Both the position numbers and the translations under genes were made by a program. The notes beneath the pieces are model-generated. The model was not told the origin of the DNA, searched no databases, and saw only the letters and a program-made list of their open reading frames with translations. Source: Roseateles hydrophilus (GTDB lineage: Bacteria > Pseudomonadota > Gammaproteobacteria > Burkholderiales > Burkholderiaceae_C). From it: DNA of 64,000 nt. The first letter of the stretch is position 1. Each line of letters begins with the position of its first letter. Location: contig NZ_JAPPUY010000002.1 in NCBI RefSeq assembly GCF_026712245.1, forward strand, positions 186,001-250,000, read 5' to 3'. Shown here one piece after another: positions 18,573-26,737 of the stretch.

Positions 18573-19478
18573 TCAATGCAGCCCGGCCAGCAGCTGCGCC
18601 TGCTCGGCGGGCCACAGCCCCGGCGCGCGGGCCAGCAGCGGTGCCACCTGGGCGGGGTCGATGTCGTGCAGGCTTTGCGCCAGGGCCTGCCAGGCGTGGC
18701 GGCGGCGGTCGGGGTCGGCAATGCGGGCCACCAGGTCCAGCGCCTCCAGCGGCGCATGGCGGGCCAGTTCGTCGCCGCTGGCGTGCCGGGCCAGGGCCTC
18801 GTCCAGCGCGGGTTGCGGGCCTTGCGAGCGCAGCCAGTCGCGCGCGGCCGGGCCGTCCTGCGCGGCCCAGCGCGCCCAGCCGTCGGCCAGCAGCGCGCCG
18901 CGCGTCTCACCGGCCGGCAGCATGCTGGCGAACACGGTGGCCGAGCGCGCATCCTGCTGCAGCCAGCGGTCGTGCAGCGGCGCCAGCAGGCCGGCCTGGC
19001 CCGGCGTGGCCTGGGCCCAGCGGGCGGCCTGGTCGGGCGTGGTCTCGGCCCAGTGGGCGAGCAGCGGCTGCAGCAGCCGCTCGCGGGTGTCGGCGTCCAG
19101 CGGCGCGCGGGCCAGCGCCTGCACGGCCAGCGGGTGCTGGCGCCGCTGGGCCCAGTGGGCCAGCAGCTGTTCGTACAGTGGCAGCGCCAGCGCGGGCTGG
19201 CGGGCAGCCAGGGCCTCCAGCGCCGGCAGCGCGGCGGCCGGGTCGCGCGCCAGCTGCTCGCGCAGCGCGGGCAGGCCCAGGGCCGGGTCGGCCGGCGCGG
19301 CGGTGGCGGCCTGTGGCGCCGCCACGGGCGCCGGCTTGAAGACGTGCAGCGGCGGCGGCGCCGCCGCCTCGGCCGCAGGCATGGTGGGCACAGGCGCTGG
19401 CGCCGGCCGCAGCGCCAGCGCCGCGAGACCGGCGCTGGCCGCCACCAGCCCCCAGGCCAGCGGGCGCAGGGCGCTCAC
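18573..19478 (-). CDS. Unknown Ala-rich membrane-anchored protein coupled to the pectate lyase
   Basis: A 301-residue protein that I cannot assign. The start is a GTG at 19478, overlapping the pectate lyase stop (GTGA). An N-terminal hydrophobic segment (LAWGLVAASAGLAALAL) may be an uncleaved anchor. A Pro/Ala linker of about 60 residues follows. The rest is a helical repeat with many Trp/Leu/Ala (HWAQRRQHPLAVQALARAPL, RWAQATPGQAGLLAPLHDRW), like Sel1/TPR-type solenoids but without a clear consensus. The coupling suggests shared expression with the pectate lyase, not a shared activity. Confidence 0.65.
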   Translation of the reverse strand: MSALRPLAWGLVAASAGLAALALRPAPAPVPTMPAAEAAAPPPLHVFKPAPVAAPQAATAAPADPALGLPALREQLARDPAAALPALEALAARQPALALPLYEQLLAHWAQRRQHPLAVQALARAPLDADTRERLLQPLLAHWAETTPDQAARWAQATPGQAGLLAPLHDRWLQQDARSATVFASMLPAGETRGALLADGWARWAAQDGPAARDWLRSQGPQPALDEALARHASGDELARHAPLEALDLVARIADPDRRRHAWQALAQSLHDIDPAQVAPLLARAPGLWPAEQAQLLAGLH

Positions 19479-20311
19479 TTGAACACGCAGGCGCGGGCGA
19501 TGTTGCTGGCGTTGGTGTCCTTCACCGGCTCGCTTCCCGAGCCCGTGCCCACAAAGCCTTCGCACTTGGCCTTGGAGCCGCTGTAGACCAGGTCGGTGAT
19601 GGTGGCCACGTCGTACTGGCCGGCGATGCCCGACTTGCTGTCGTAGCTGCTGTTCACGCCCACGCCGGACGAGTTCACCGTGCCCAGGCGCACGCCGGTC
19701 ACCGTGATCTTGCGGGCGTACTGCGTGGAGCAGTTGCCGCAGGAGCGGGCCAGCTTGCCGATGTTGTCGGCGTAGAAGTCCTGGATCACCAGCGTGCCGT
19801 CGCTGTTGTGCTGGAACAGCTTGTCGGCCGCCTTGAAGGCCGCGCCGCCGCTGATGGTCAGCTTGCTGGTCACGCCGCTGAGCTTGCGCACCGTGGCGCC
19901 GTCCTCGCCCACATCGGCCCAGTACACATTGGTGATGTTGCAGACGCCGTAGCAATGCACGCCGTCAGCGCCGCCGGCGGCCAGGTTGGTGCCGCTGCCC
20001 AGCGAGCCGTCACCGATGACCACGTTCTTCACCGTCGCGCCGTTGTTCAGCTTGAACATCGGGATCTGGCTCTCGCTCTGCGTGCCCTTCATGTTGGACG
20101 CGGTGCCCACCAGGCAGACCCATTTGCCGTACTTGGCCACGCCGTCCCAGGTCGTGCCTGCAGGCACGTCGATGGTGGCGCTGACGTTGACCTTGGTGCA
20201 GGCCGGCACCGTGCGCACGCCGGGCGCGGCCGTCGCGCTGCCGGCAGCAGCCACCAGGGCCAGCGCCACCACACCGCGCCACAGGCGGCGCGCCATCAGG
20301 AATCCGTTCAT
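19475..20311 (-). CDS. Secreted pectate lyase, PL3 family
   Basis: A 278-residue protein with a signal peptide (VVALALVAAAGSATA). The single domain matches PL3 (Pectate_lyase_3): WADVGEDGATV, ISGGAAFKAADKLFQHNSDG, GKLARSCGNCSTQ. The acidic residues in the ADVGED loop bind calcium, and the K/R-rich KLARSC segment carries catalytic basic residues in the family. It cleaves polygalacturonate by beta-elimination, implying contact with plant material. It is followed by a coupled gene. Its upstream region holds two phased palindromes. Confidence 0.9.
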   Translation of the reverse strand: MNGFLMARRLWRGVVALALVAAAGSATAAPGVRTVPACTKVNVSATIDVPAGTTWDGVAKYGKWVCLVGTASNMKGTQSESQIPMFKLNNGATVKNVVIGDGSLGSGTNLAAGGADGVHCYGVCNITNVYWADVGEDGATVRKLSGVTSKLTISGGAAFKAADKLFQHNSDGTLVIQDFYADNIGKLARSCGNCSTQYARKITVTGVRLGTVNSSGVGVNSSYDSKSGIAGQYDVATITDLVYSGSKAKCEGFVGTGSGSEPVKDTNASNIARACVFK

Positions 20312-20488
20312 GTCTTGTCTCCAGTCGTTGCTTGTTGTGTGAGGTCACGGCCACGGGCGTGGCCGCGGCTCGGCACGCGGGCGTCTGGGCAACGCGCGAC
20401 GGATCAGGGCAAGGCGGGGGAGGTGAACAGCGGCTCCGGCCCGTCAGGCGCTGACGGTCGAGATGTCCAAAACGGCGTGTTGCGCCGA

Positions 20489-20505
20489 ACGAAACGTAAT
20501 TTCGT
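20489..20505. promoter_or_regulatory. Palindrome ACGAAA-N5-TTTCGT upstream of the pectate lyase
   Basis: A perfect 6-bp dyad with a 5-bp spacer in an AT-rich patch, 178 bp before the pectate lyase start. Its centre is 21 bp (two helical turns) from the next dyad at 20512-20524. The gene-free stretch 20312-20574 holds these dyads and the DUF2894 terminator-like hairpin; nothing else was recognised there. Confidence 0.45.
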
Positions 20506-20511
20506 ATTTTC

Positions 20512-20524
20512 GGAACGTAGTTCC
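20512..20524. promoter_or_regulatory. Palindrome GGAAC-N3-GTTCC upstream of the pectate lyase
   Basis: A perfect 5-bp dyad with a 3-bp spacer, spaced two helical turns from the dyad at 20489-20505, so the same face of DNA is presented. This is what a regulator binding two sites would need. IclR-, LacI- or GntR-type regulators are possible. Confidence 0.45.
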
Positions 20525-20539
20525 AATTGGTGTTTGCCT

Positions 20540-20557
20540 GAGCCTGCTTGCAGGCTC
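20540..20557 (-). terminator. Hairpin after the DUF2894 gene cluster
   Basis: GAGCCTGC-N2-GCAGGCTC, an 8-bp perfect stem, lies 18 nt past the DUF2894 stop. It lacks a U-run, so it may be a weak terminator or an mRNA 3'-end stabiliser. Confidence 0.45.
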
Positions 20558-20574
20558 GGCGCCCGCCGCCACCC

Positions 20575-21165
20575 TCAGCGCTTGCGCGCCGCCGGCTTGC
20601 GGGCGGCCGCCTTGGCCGGCGCCGTGCGGGCCGGCGCGCGCGCGCCGCGGGTGGGCTTGTCGTCGGCAGCGGGTTGCAGCGGCGCCAGTGCGGCCAGCGT
20701 GTCGAGCTGGGTCAGCAGGCGCTGCAGGTAGTCGGGCGCCAGGGCCTGCAGTTGCTGCAGCGCGCGCGTCACCAGCACCTGGCTGTTCAGCGGGCCCAGG
20801 TGCTCGGGCACCGGCGCGCTGACCTCGGCCATGCGCTGCGCGGTGCGCAGCTGGCGCCAGGTGCGCTGGTGGGCGGCCACGGTGCGCAGCTCGCCGCCGC
20901 CGGGCGCCTGGCTGTGCAGCAGCGCCAGCAGCGCGGTCAGCGGGCTGGGTGTGGGGACGGCGGCGGCGCGGGCCGGCGGGCCGGCCGGCGCGGCTTCGGC
21001 GCGCTGCAGCAGCCGGTCCACCAGTCGCTCGCGCAGGGCGCCGGGCGGCAGCGCGGCGGCGCGGCGCGCCAGGCCGTCCAGCACGCGCCGCTGCACCGGG
21101 TCGCCGGCCAGCAGGTCGGTGCGTGCCTGCAGCCAGGTCAGCGGATCGCGCAGCGCGTCGTCCAT
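20575..21165 (-). CDS. DUF2894-family protein (fourth gene of motor-like cluster)
   Basis: A 196-residue soluble protein. The N-terminus reads DPLTWLQARTDLLAGDPVQRRVLDGLARRA, then a Pro/Ala linker and a helical centre (LRTAQRMAEVSAPVPEHLGPLNSQVLVTRAL). The tail is very basic, ending in repeated AAARKPAARKR. The centre recalls DUF2894, known beside OmpA and DUF802 genes in Burkholderiales (from memory). It starts 2 nt after the OmpA-family stop, so it is coupled. The basic tail could bind nucleic acid or acidic surfaces. Function unknown. Confidence 0.7.
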   Translation of the reverse strand: MDDALRDPLTWLQARTDLLAGDPVQRRVLDGLARRAAALPPGALRERLVDRLLQRAEAAPAGPPARAAAVPTPSPLTALLALLHSQAPGGGELRTVAAHQRTWRQLRTAQRMAEVSAPVPEHLGPLNSQVLVTRALQQLQALAPDYLQRLLTQLDTLAALAPLQPAADDKPTRGARAPARTAPAKAAARKPAARKR

Positions 21166-21167
21166 GC

Positions 21168-21854
21168 TCAGCGGGCCGGGGCTGATGCGGGCGCCGAGGC
21201 GGCAGCAGCGCGCTGGGGGCGCGGCGTGGGGGCGATCTCCACGCGCCGGTTCAGCGCGCGGCCGGCCGCGTCGTCGTTGGAGGCGACCGGCTGCTGCGGC
21301 CCGAAGGCGGCCGCGAACACCGCGTCTGGCGGCAGGCCCTCGGCGGTCAGCACGCGCATGACGGTCAGCGCGCGCTGGGCCGACAGCTCCCAGTTGTCGG
21401 CGAACTGCCCTGTCACCACGGCGCGGTCATCGGTGAAGCCGCTGACCATCAGGGCCTCGTCGCGCTGCGCGAGGTAGCTGCGCAGCGGCCCTGCGAGCCG
21501 CTTGAGCAGGGCCCGGCCGTCGCCATGCAGCTCGGCCGAGCCGGTGGCGAACAGCACCGCGCCGCTGATGCCGATGCGGCCCTCGGCCAGCGTGATCAGC
21601 CCGGCCTTCAGCGACTCGGCCAGCGGCCCCGCCAGCGCCTGCTCCAGCGCCTCGCGCCGGGCCTGCTCGGCTTCGCGCTGGGCCACCTCGGCCTGCAGCT
21701 GGTGGGCCAGGTCCAGCTGGCCCACCAGCGCGGCGGCCAGCACCAGCACGAAGGCACCCAGCACGCCGGCCATCAGGTCGCCGAAGGCGGCCCAGGCCGG
21801 CGCGCTCAGGCCGTCGGCCGGGGCGTCGTGCTCCAGGTCCAGCGGCTCATCCAT
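21168..21854 (-). CDS. MotB/ZorB-like OmpA-family membrane protein
   Basis: A 228-residue protein: short cytosolic N-terminus, one membrane helix at about 24-45 (FGDLMAGVLGAFVLVLAAAL), a coiled linker (QAEVAQREAEQARREALEQ) and a C-terminal OmpA domain (VLFATGSAEL, GFTDDRAV, NWELSAQRALTVMRVL, NRRVEI) that binds peptidoglycan. Asp26 at the cytosolic edge of the helix is placed like the proton-carrying Asp of MotB and ZorB. Its partner upstream has MotA-like helices. The start overlaps that gene by 8 nt. It is therefore likely the stator-B subunit of an ion-driven complex. Confidence 0.85.
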   Translation of the reverse strand: MDEPLDLEHDAPADGLSAPAWAAFGDLMAGVLGAFVLVLAAALVGQLDLAHQLQAEVAQREAEQARREALEQALAGPLAESLKAGLITLAEGRIGISGAVLFATGSAELHGDGRALLKRLAGPLRSYLAQRDEALMVSGFTDDRAVVTGQFADNWELSAQRALTVMRVLTAEGLPPDAVFAAAFGPQQPVASNDDAAGRALNRRVEIAPTPRPQRAAAASAPASAPAR

Positions 21855-24552
21855 GGGTGGCCGCCGTGTTCTGCAGCGCGTCCAGCACGGCCTTCTGCGA
21901 GCCCAGGCACAGGTCGATGACCTCGCGCGCCTGCGCCACGTAGTAGCTCAGCTGCTCGTCGCTGCGCGTCAGCGTGGCGCCCAGGCGTTCCTCCAGGGCG
22001 GCCAGGTGCTGCACCAGCTGCGCGTTGGCGCCCTGGAACTGCGCGACCGCCGTGCTGAAGCCCTCGCCCAGGCTGCCCATTTCGGCGGCGCTGGCGGCCA
22101 TCGTGGTGACGGCGTCCGACAGCGCCTGGCCGGTGGCGCCGGCCTGCTCGGTGAAGCGCTGGCCCAGGCTCTCCAGCTGCGTGGCAGAGCTGCCCATCAG
22201 CGTGTGTACCTGCGTGGCGGTGCCGGCCAGCAGCGTCTCCACCTGGCCGGCGGCGCCCTGCAGCAGCGCGTCCACCTTGGCGGCGGCGCCGTCCAGCAGC
22301 GTGCCGACCTGGGCCGACGTGCCGCCCACCAGCGTGTCCATGCGGCCGGCGGCGCCCGCCAGCAGCGCGTCCAGCGCGGCGCGCTGTTCGCCCGCGGCCT
22401 GCTGCAGCGAGGCCAGCAGCGTGGAGACGGTCTGCATCAGCTCGGCGCGCTCGGCGAGCGCGGCGCGGTCCTGGGCCTGGCTCTGGGCCAGCTGCTCGCG
22501 CAGCGCGGCCACCACCTCCACGGCCGCGCGCGGCGCCTCGCCAGCTGCCTGCAGCAGGGCGCCGGCCTCGCTGAGCGTGGTCTTGGCCTGGGCCTCGGTC
22601 TGCGCGACGAGGTCGCGCGTGTGCTGCAGCAGGCCGTCGGCCAGCTGCTGTTGCTGCGCCAGCTGCGTGGCGCCGGCGGCCTGCAGCTCGTGGCGCCAGG
22701 CGGCCAGGCGCTCGGCGTCGTGGCTGGCGTGGGCCGTCTGCAGTTGGCTGTGGGCGGCGGCGATGGCGGCGATGGCGGCCTGCGTCTGCGCGGTGAAGCC
22801 GGCCGTCAGCTCGGCCAGCGCGTCCTGCGCCCGCTGGCCGCTGGCGGTGAGCAGCTGGTGGGCGGCGTCGCGCTGGGCGGCCAGCAGGCGCTCGTTGGCC
22901 TCGCGCTGTGCGGCCAGGGCCTCGGCCTCGGCCCGCGCCTCGGCCCGGGCCTGGGCGTCCAGCTCGGCCTGCAGCGCGGCGTGGCGGGTCTGGGTGTCGG
23001 CAATGCGGTCCAGCAGGTCCTGCGTCTGCGTCGCGAAGCCGGTGGTCAGCGCGGTCAGCGCGTCCTGCGCACGGGCGCCGCTGTCGGCCAGCAAGGCCTG
23101 CGCGGCCTCGCGCTGGGCGGCCAGCAGGCGTTCGTTGGCGCTGCGCTCGTCGGCCAGCGCCTGGCGCTCGGCCGACAGCGCGGCGCGGGCCTGCTCGGCC
23201 TGAGCCGCCTGCGCGGCCTGCTGGCGGGCCTGGTGCTCGGCCAGGCGCTCGAACAGGGCCTGCGCCTGCGCGGCCAGCCGCTCGGACGCCTCGGCCAGCG
23301 CCTGCTGGGTGGCGCTGCGCTGCTGGGCCAGCGCGTCGGCCTGCTGGCGCAGCACGTCGGCGCGCTCGGCATCGGCCTGGGCCTGGGCGGCCTGCTGGCG
23401 GCCGGCGGCCTCGGCCAGCGCGGCCAGCAGCGTCTGCGCGGCGGCGTCCTGCTGCTGGGCCAGGCGATCAACCGCCTGTTGCGTGGCGCTGCCGGTGTCG
23501 GCCAGCAGCTGGGCATGGGCCTCGCGCTGGCGGGCCAGCGCGTCGGCCTGGGCGGTGGCGGCGGCCTCGCCCTGCTGGGCGATGCGTTCGGCGCCGGCCT
23601 CGAAGCGCTGGGCCAGCGTGCCCAGTTGTTCGCCCACCTGCGTGCCCACGCGCTCATGCAGCGCGGCGGCCTCGCGGGCGATGCCGGCCATCACCGCCTT
23701 GGCGGCGGGCTGGATGGCGGCGCCGGCCAGGCGGGCGCTCTCGGTGAGGCTCTGGCGCAGCGTGGCGTCCACGCTGGCGGCCAGCGCGGTGTAGGCCGCG
23801 CGGGTGTCGGTGTGGAAGCGGTCGTTCTGCGCGGCCAGCTGGCAGGCCACCTGCTGGGCGAACTGCTGCAGCTGGTCCACCAGCGCCTGCTGCTGCTGGC
23901 GCGCGGCCTCGGCGGCGGCAGCAGCGGCGGCCTGCTGGACCTGCTCGCGGCGGTGGGCAGCGGTCAGCGGGCGCAGCGGGCCCAGCAGTGCGCTGTCCAG
24001 CAGCGCCACGGCGGCGGCGCGCTCGCGTCGTGCCAGCGCCACCATCAGGCCCAGCATGGCCGAGCCGGCCACGCCGGCCACGCTGGCGCTGAAGGCCAGG
24101 CCCAGGCCCTGCACGGGCGCGCCCAGGGCGGTGCGCAGCGCGGCGAGGTCGGCCGACGCGCCCAGCGCCGAGGCCGTGCTGCCCAGCGTCAGCACCAGGC
24201 CGATGAAAGTGCCCAGCATGCCCAGCAGCACCAGCAGACCGGCCAGCGCGGGCGCCAGGGCCAGGCCCGGCAGCGCGACGCGCAGGCCGTCCAGCCGCTG
24301 CTGCACGGCGGCCTGCAGCGCGGCGGGCACGCGGGCCGGGAAGTCGTCGCCCGTCAGCGCCTCGCGCAGCGCGCGGCTGGCGCGGCGGAAGGCGGTCAGC
24401 TCCCACACGCCCACGGCGAAGAAGGCGGCGATCAGCAGCGTCATCGCCAACGCCACCGGGTGGTGGCGCGCGGCGGACAGCGCCGCGCCGGCAATGGCCG
24501 CGAGGCCGGCGGCCAGGGCGAGGGGGTAGAGGGCGGTCAGGAAGCGGTTCAT
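21847..24552 (-). CDS. MotA/ExbB-like membrane protein with very long coiled-coil tail (DUF802 repeats)
   Basis: A 901-residue protein. Four membrane helices are visible: about 10-27, 33-50, 96-120 (LLVLLGMLGTFIGLVLTLGST) and 148-172 (VQGLGLAFSASVAGVAGSAMLGL). The last pair carries the MotA/TolQ/ExbB-type G/T pattern. Then about 700 residues of Ala/Gln-rich coiled coil. The tail has internal copies: NERLLAAQREAAQALLADSG and NERLLAAQRDAAHQLLTASG, about 100 residues apart. An 11-residue period follows near the C-terminus (VDALLQGAAGQ, VETLLAGTATQ, VHTLMGSSATQ). This layout is that of ZorA: a stator with a long intracellular tail. DUF802 assignment is from memory. Confidence 0.82.
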   Translation of the reverse strand: MNRFLTALYPLALAAGLAAIAGAALSAARHHPVALAMTLLIAAFFAVGVWELTAFRRASRALREALTGDDFPARVPAALQAAVQQRLDGLRVALPGLALAPALAGLLVLLGMLGTFIGLVLTLGSTASALGASADLAALRTALGAPVQGLGLAFSASVAGVAGSAMLGLMVALARRERAAAVALLDSALLGPLRPLTAAHRREQVQQAAAAAAAEAARQQQQALVDQLQQFAQQVACQLAAQNDRFHTDTRAAYTALAASVDATLRQSLTESARLAGAAIQPAAKAVMAGIAREAAALHERVGTQVGEQLGTLAQRFEAGAERIAQQGEAAATAQADALARQREAHAQLLADTGSATQQAVDRLAQQQDAAAQTLLAALAEAAGRQQAAQAQADAERADVLRQQADALAQQRSATQQALAEASERLAAQAQALFERLAEHQARQQAAQAAQAEQARAALSAERQALADERSANERLLAAQREAAQALLADSGARAQDALTALTTGFATQTQDLLDRIADTQTRHAALQAELDAQARAEARAEAEALAAQREANERLLAAQRDAAHQLLTASGQRAQDALAELTAGFTAQTQAAIAAIAAAHSQLQTAHASHDAERLAAWRHELQAAGATQLAQQQQLADGLLQHTRDLVAQTEAQAKTTLSEAGALLQAAGEAPRAAVEVVAALREQLAQSQAQDRAALAERAELMQTVSTLLASLQQAAGEQRAALDALLAGAAGRMDTLVGGTSAQVGTLLDGAAAKVDALLQGAAGQVETLLAGTATQVHTLMGSSATQLESLGQRFTEQAGATGQALSDAVTTMAASAAEMGSLGEGFSTAVAQFQGANAQLVQHLAALEERLGATLTRSDEQLSYYVAQAREVIDLCLGSQKAVLDALQNTAATHG

Positions 24553-25232
24553 GGGGAGTCGGCCTGGTGCAGCGCCTCAAGGGAGTCCATGAGGCCCAGC
24601 ACCGGTTGGAGTCGGAGGTCCAGCTCGGCCCGCAGCAGGCGCTGCAGGTCGGCCCAGAAGGGGAGGCGCCAGCCGCGCGCATCGGCGGCGTGGTGGGCCT
24701 CGGCGCGGCGCGTCAGCAGCGTGGCCAGGCCGGCCAGCGCCTGCTTTTCGGCGGCCAGTGTGGCGTGCTCGATCACGGCATCCAGCTGAGCCAGCCTCAT
24801 GCCGGTGCCCGAGGCGTCGGCCAGGTGCGGGCGCAGCCGCTCACGCAGCGTGGCGATGCGGGCGGCCATCAGGCGCTGCTGCTGCGCGTGGTGCAGCCGG
24901 AACGGCGCCAGCAGGTCGGCCAGCGACACGCCGTCGGGCGCGGGCTCGGCGGCGTCGCGGGCCAGCAGGGCGTCGTCGAAGGCGTTGGCGAGGTCGCTGT
25001 GCAGGCGCTCCAGCGCGGCCGCCGCCCAGCGGCGCGCCTCCTCGGCCGCCGCGGCGTTGACGCCGCTGGCCGGTGGCGTGGCCAGCACCTGCGACAGCCC
25101 GATCGCGTCCGCCCAGCCCAGCCAGCCGCCCAGGCGCGGCGCCACCGGCGTGGCCGGCACCGGCGCGACGCCCCATTGCAGCAGCAGCCGGGCCAGCGGC
25201 TCGGGGGCTGTGGAAGGGGGGGAGGCTTGCAT
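24549..25232 (-). CDS. DUF3348-family protein (first gene of motor-like cluster)
   Basis: A 227-residue soluble protein that overlaps the MotA-like gene by 4 nt (ATGA). I chose the ATG at 25232; a GTG at 25253 is possible. It begins ARLLLQWGVAP and contains WLGWADAIGLSQVL, LADLLAPFRLHHAQQQRLMAARI and a C-terminal FWADLQRLLRAELDLRLQPVLGLMDSL. The pattern fits DUF3348 as I recall it. No enzyme motif is seen. Its fixed place before the stator genes suggests an accessory or regulatory subunit. Confidence 0.7.
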   Translation of the reverse strand: MQASPPSTAPEPLARLLLQWGVAPVPATPVAPRLGGWLGWADAIGLSQVLATPPASGVNAAAAEEARRWAAAALERLHSDLANAFDDALLARDAAEPAPDGVSLADLLAPFRLHHAQQQRLMAARIATLRERLRPHLADASGTGMRLAQLDAVIEHATLAAEKQALAGLATLLTRRAEAHHAADARGWRLPFWADLQRLLRAELDLRLQPVLGLMDSLEALHQADSP

Positions 25233-25403
25233 GCGGGCGGCGGTCGCGCACACGGGTCGCGCGCGAGGAAAAAGGGCGAGAGTTTAGTGAACCCCGATCA
25301 GCAGGCCCTTCCCGGCCCATGCCGGCAAGCCAACGAGGGGCTGCGCGCGCGTTGCCTGGCCCCCCAAGGGAGGCGCGCTGGGCGCCGCCCGGCCGTGGGG
25401 GGC

Positions 25404-26381
25404 TCAGAACGACACGCGCGTCGTCAGGCTCAGCCGGCGGTACTGGGCGGCGTCCAGGTTGACGGCGTTGCGGCGCAGCTCGTGGCGCAGGCCCACGCGC
25501 AGGCTGTCGGTCAGGTCGTAGCCGAGCTCGGCGTCGCTGTCGATGCCGGTCTCGCCCCCTGGCCACCGGTACAGGCGCAGCGTGTGATCCAGTCGCACCC
25601 TGGGGCTCAGCCGCAGGTGGTTCTCCAGCAGCAGCGACAGCGGCCGCCACGTGAGGCGGCGGTGCAGGCTCAGCACGTCCAGCGCCACGCGGTCGGCATT
25701 GAGCACCAGCAGCGTCTCGCTGGCCGGCGACCAGGCCTGCCGCCAGCCCAGGCCGGCTGTGGCCTGCACCAGCACGTAGTCCAGGTCGGGCAGCGGATCA
25801 AGGGCGAAGGTGCTGCGCTCCAGGTTCACGCTCAGCAGCCCCACCCAGGGGCCATGCAGCGCGCGCAGCCAGCGCAGGCTGCCGCTCTGCTCGTTGTTGT
25901 CCACGTTGTCATCGACCACCTTGTAGTCCGCCGCCAGCGTGGCCTGGATCTCGTGGCGCGCCGAGCGCCAGGTCGCGCCCAGGTCCAGGCTGAGGTTGCT
26001 GGTGGTCGAACCGTCCTTTTGCTGCCAGTAGCCCGACGCGCCGACCGACAGGTCCACCGGCTGCCAGCCCGGCGCCGGCCTCGCGGCCTCGGGCGGCGCC
26101 GGTGCCGTCGCCACGGCGGGCGGTGTCGCGGGCTCGAAGCGGGCCTCGGCGTCGCGGAAATCGATGTCGCCAAACCGGTCGGTGCGCACCCGGCCGCCGG
26201 CCGCATCGCGCGCCAGCAGCACGCCCGACAGCGTGTTGCCATCGGCAAACCGCAGCCAGCCGCGCACCGGCGCGGGCTCGGCGGCGCGAGCTGGCGCTGC
26301 CAGCAGCAGGGCGAGCAGCAGCGGGAGCAGGGGGCCCCGGCGCCAGCGATGGCGCGGGACGGACAGGCGAGGCGCAGGCAT
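25404..26381 (-). CDS. DUF481-family outer-membrane protein
   Basis: A 325-residue exported protein (signal peptide LLPLLLALLLAAPARA). After it comes a short SH3-like segment (GWLRFADGNTLSGVLLARDAAG, DIDFRDAEARF). From about residue 110 there are alternating beta strands ending in RRLSLTTRVSF with terminal Phe, typical of an outer-membrane barrel. This is the YdiY/DUF481 layout, called salt-induced outer-membrane protein in some species. Function unknown. It ends close to the DUF3348 gene but is separated from it by about 170 nt. Confidence 0.8.
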   Translation of the reverse strand: MPAPRLSVPRHRWRRGPLLPLLLALLLAAPARAAEPAPVRGWLRFADGNTLSGVLLARDAAGGRVRTDRFGDIDFRDAEARFEPATPPAVATAPAPPEAARPAPGWQPVDLSVGASGYWQQKDGSTTSNLSLDLGATWRSARHEIQATLAADYKVVDDNVDNNEQSGSLRWLRALHGPWVGLLSVNLERSTFALDPLPDLDYVLVQATAGLGWRQAWSPASETLLVLNADRVALDVLSLHRRLTWRPLSLLLENHLRLSPRVRLDHTLRLYRWPGGETGIDSDAELGYDLTDSLRVGLRHELRRNAVNLDAAQYRRLSLTTRVSF

Positions 26382-26485
26382 GGTGCGGGCGCGAGTGTGC
26401 CGCAGCGCGCTTGCGCCGCCACAAACGACAACTGCCGCCGGCCCGGTGTGGGCACGGCGGCAGCGTCGGGGTCAGCCGGGCGGGA

Positions 26486-26737
26486 TCAGCGCGACGAGGT
26501 CGGCGCCGGGCCGCGGTTGGCCAGGTGTCGGAACGTGATGCGACCCTTGCTCAGGTCGTAGGGCGACATCTCCAGCGATACGTTGTCGCCGGCCAGGATG
26601 CGGATGTGGTGCTTGCGCATCTTGCCGCCGGTGTAGGCGATGACCTTGTGGCCATTCGTCAGCGTCACGCGGAAGCGCGAGTCCGGCAGGATTTCGTCGA
26701 CGACGCCGTGCATTTCGATCAGTTCTTCTTTGGCCAA
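26486..26737 (-). CDS. infA: Translation initiation factor IF-1
   Basis: An 83-residue IF-1 (usual length about 72) with an 11-residue tail [11 protein letters not shown]. The OB-fold is complete: [66 protein letters not shown]. No ATG stands at the expected place; the start must be TTG at 26737 giving (M)AKEELIE. It stands alone and not in a ribosomal operon, fitting the second infA copy common in Burkholderiales. It binds the 30S A-site during initiation. Confidence 0.9.
   Translation of the reverse strand: MAKEELIEMHGVVDEILPDSRFRVTLTNGHKVIAYTGGKMRKHHIRILAGDNVSLEMSPYDLSKGRITFRHLANRGPAPTSSR

Noticed and set aside
21502-24789. Long plus-strand frame opposite the coiled-coil stator gene
   Set aside because: Mirror of an Ala/Gln repeat region; Ser/Ala/Arg low-complexity product.
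20575-25232. Calling the DUF3348/DUF802/OmpA/DUF2894 cluster a Zorya system
   Set aside because: Only the motor-like pair matches; ZorC, ZorD or ZorE are absent and the setting is ordinary chromosome with native composition.
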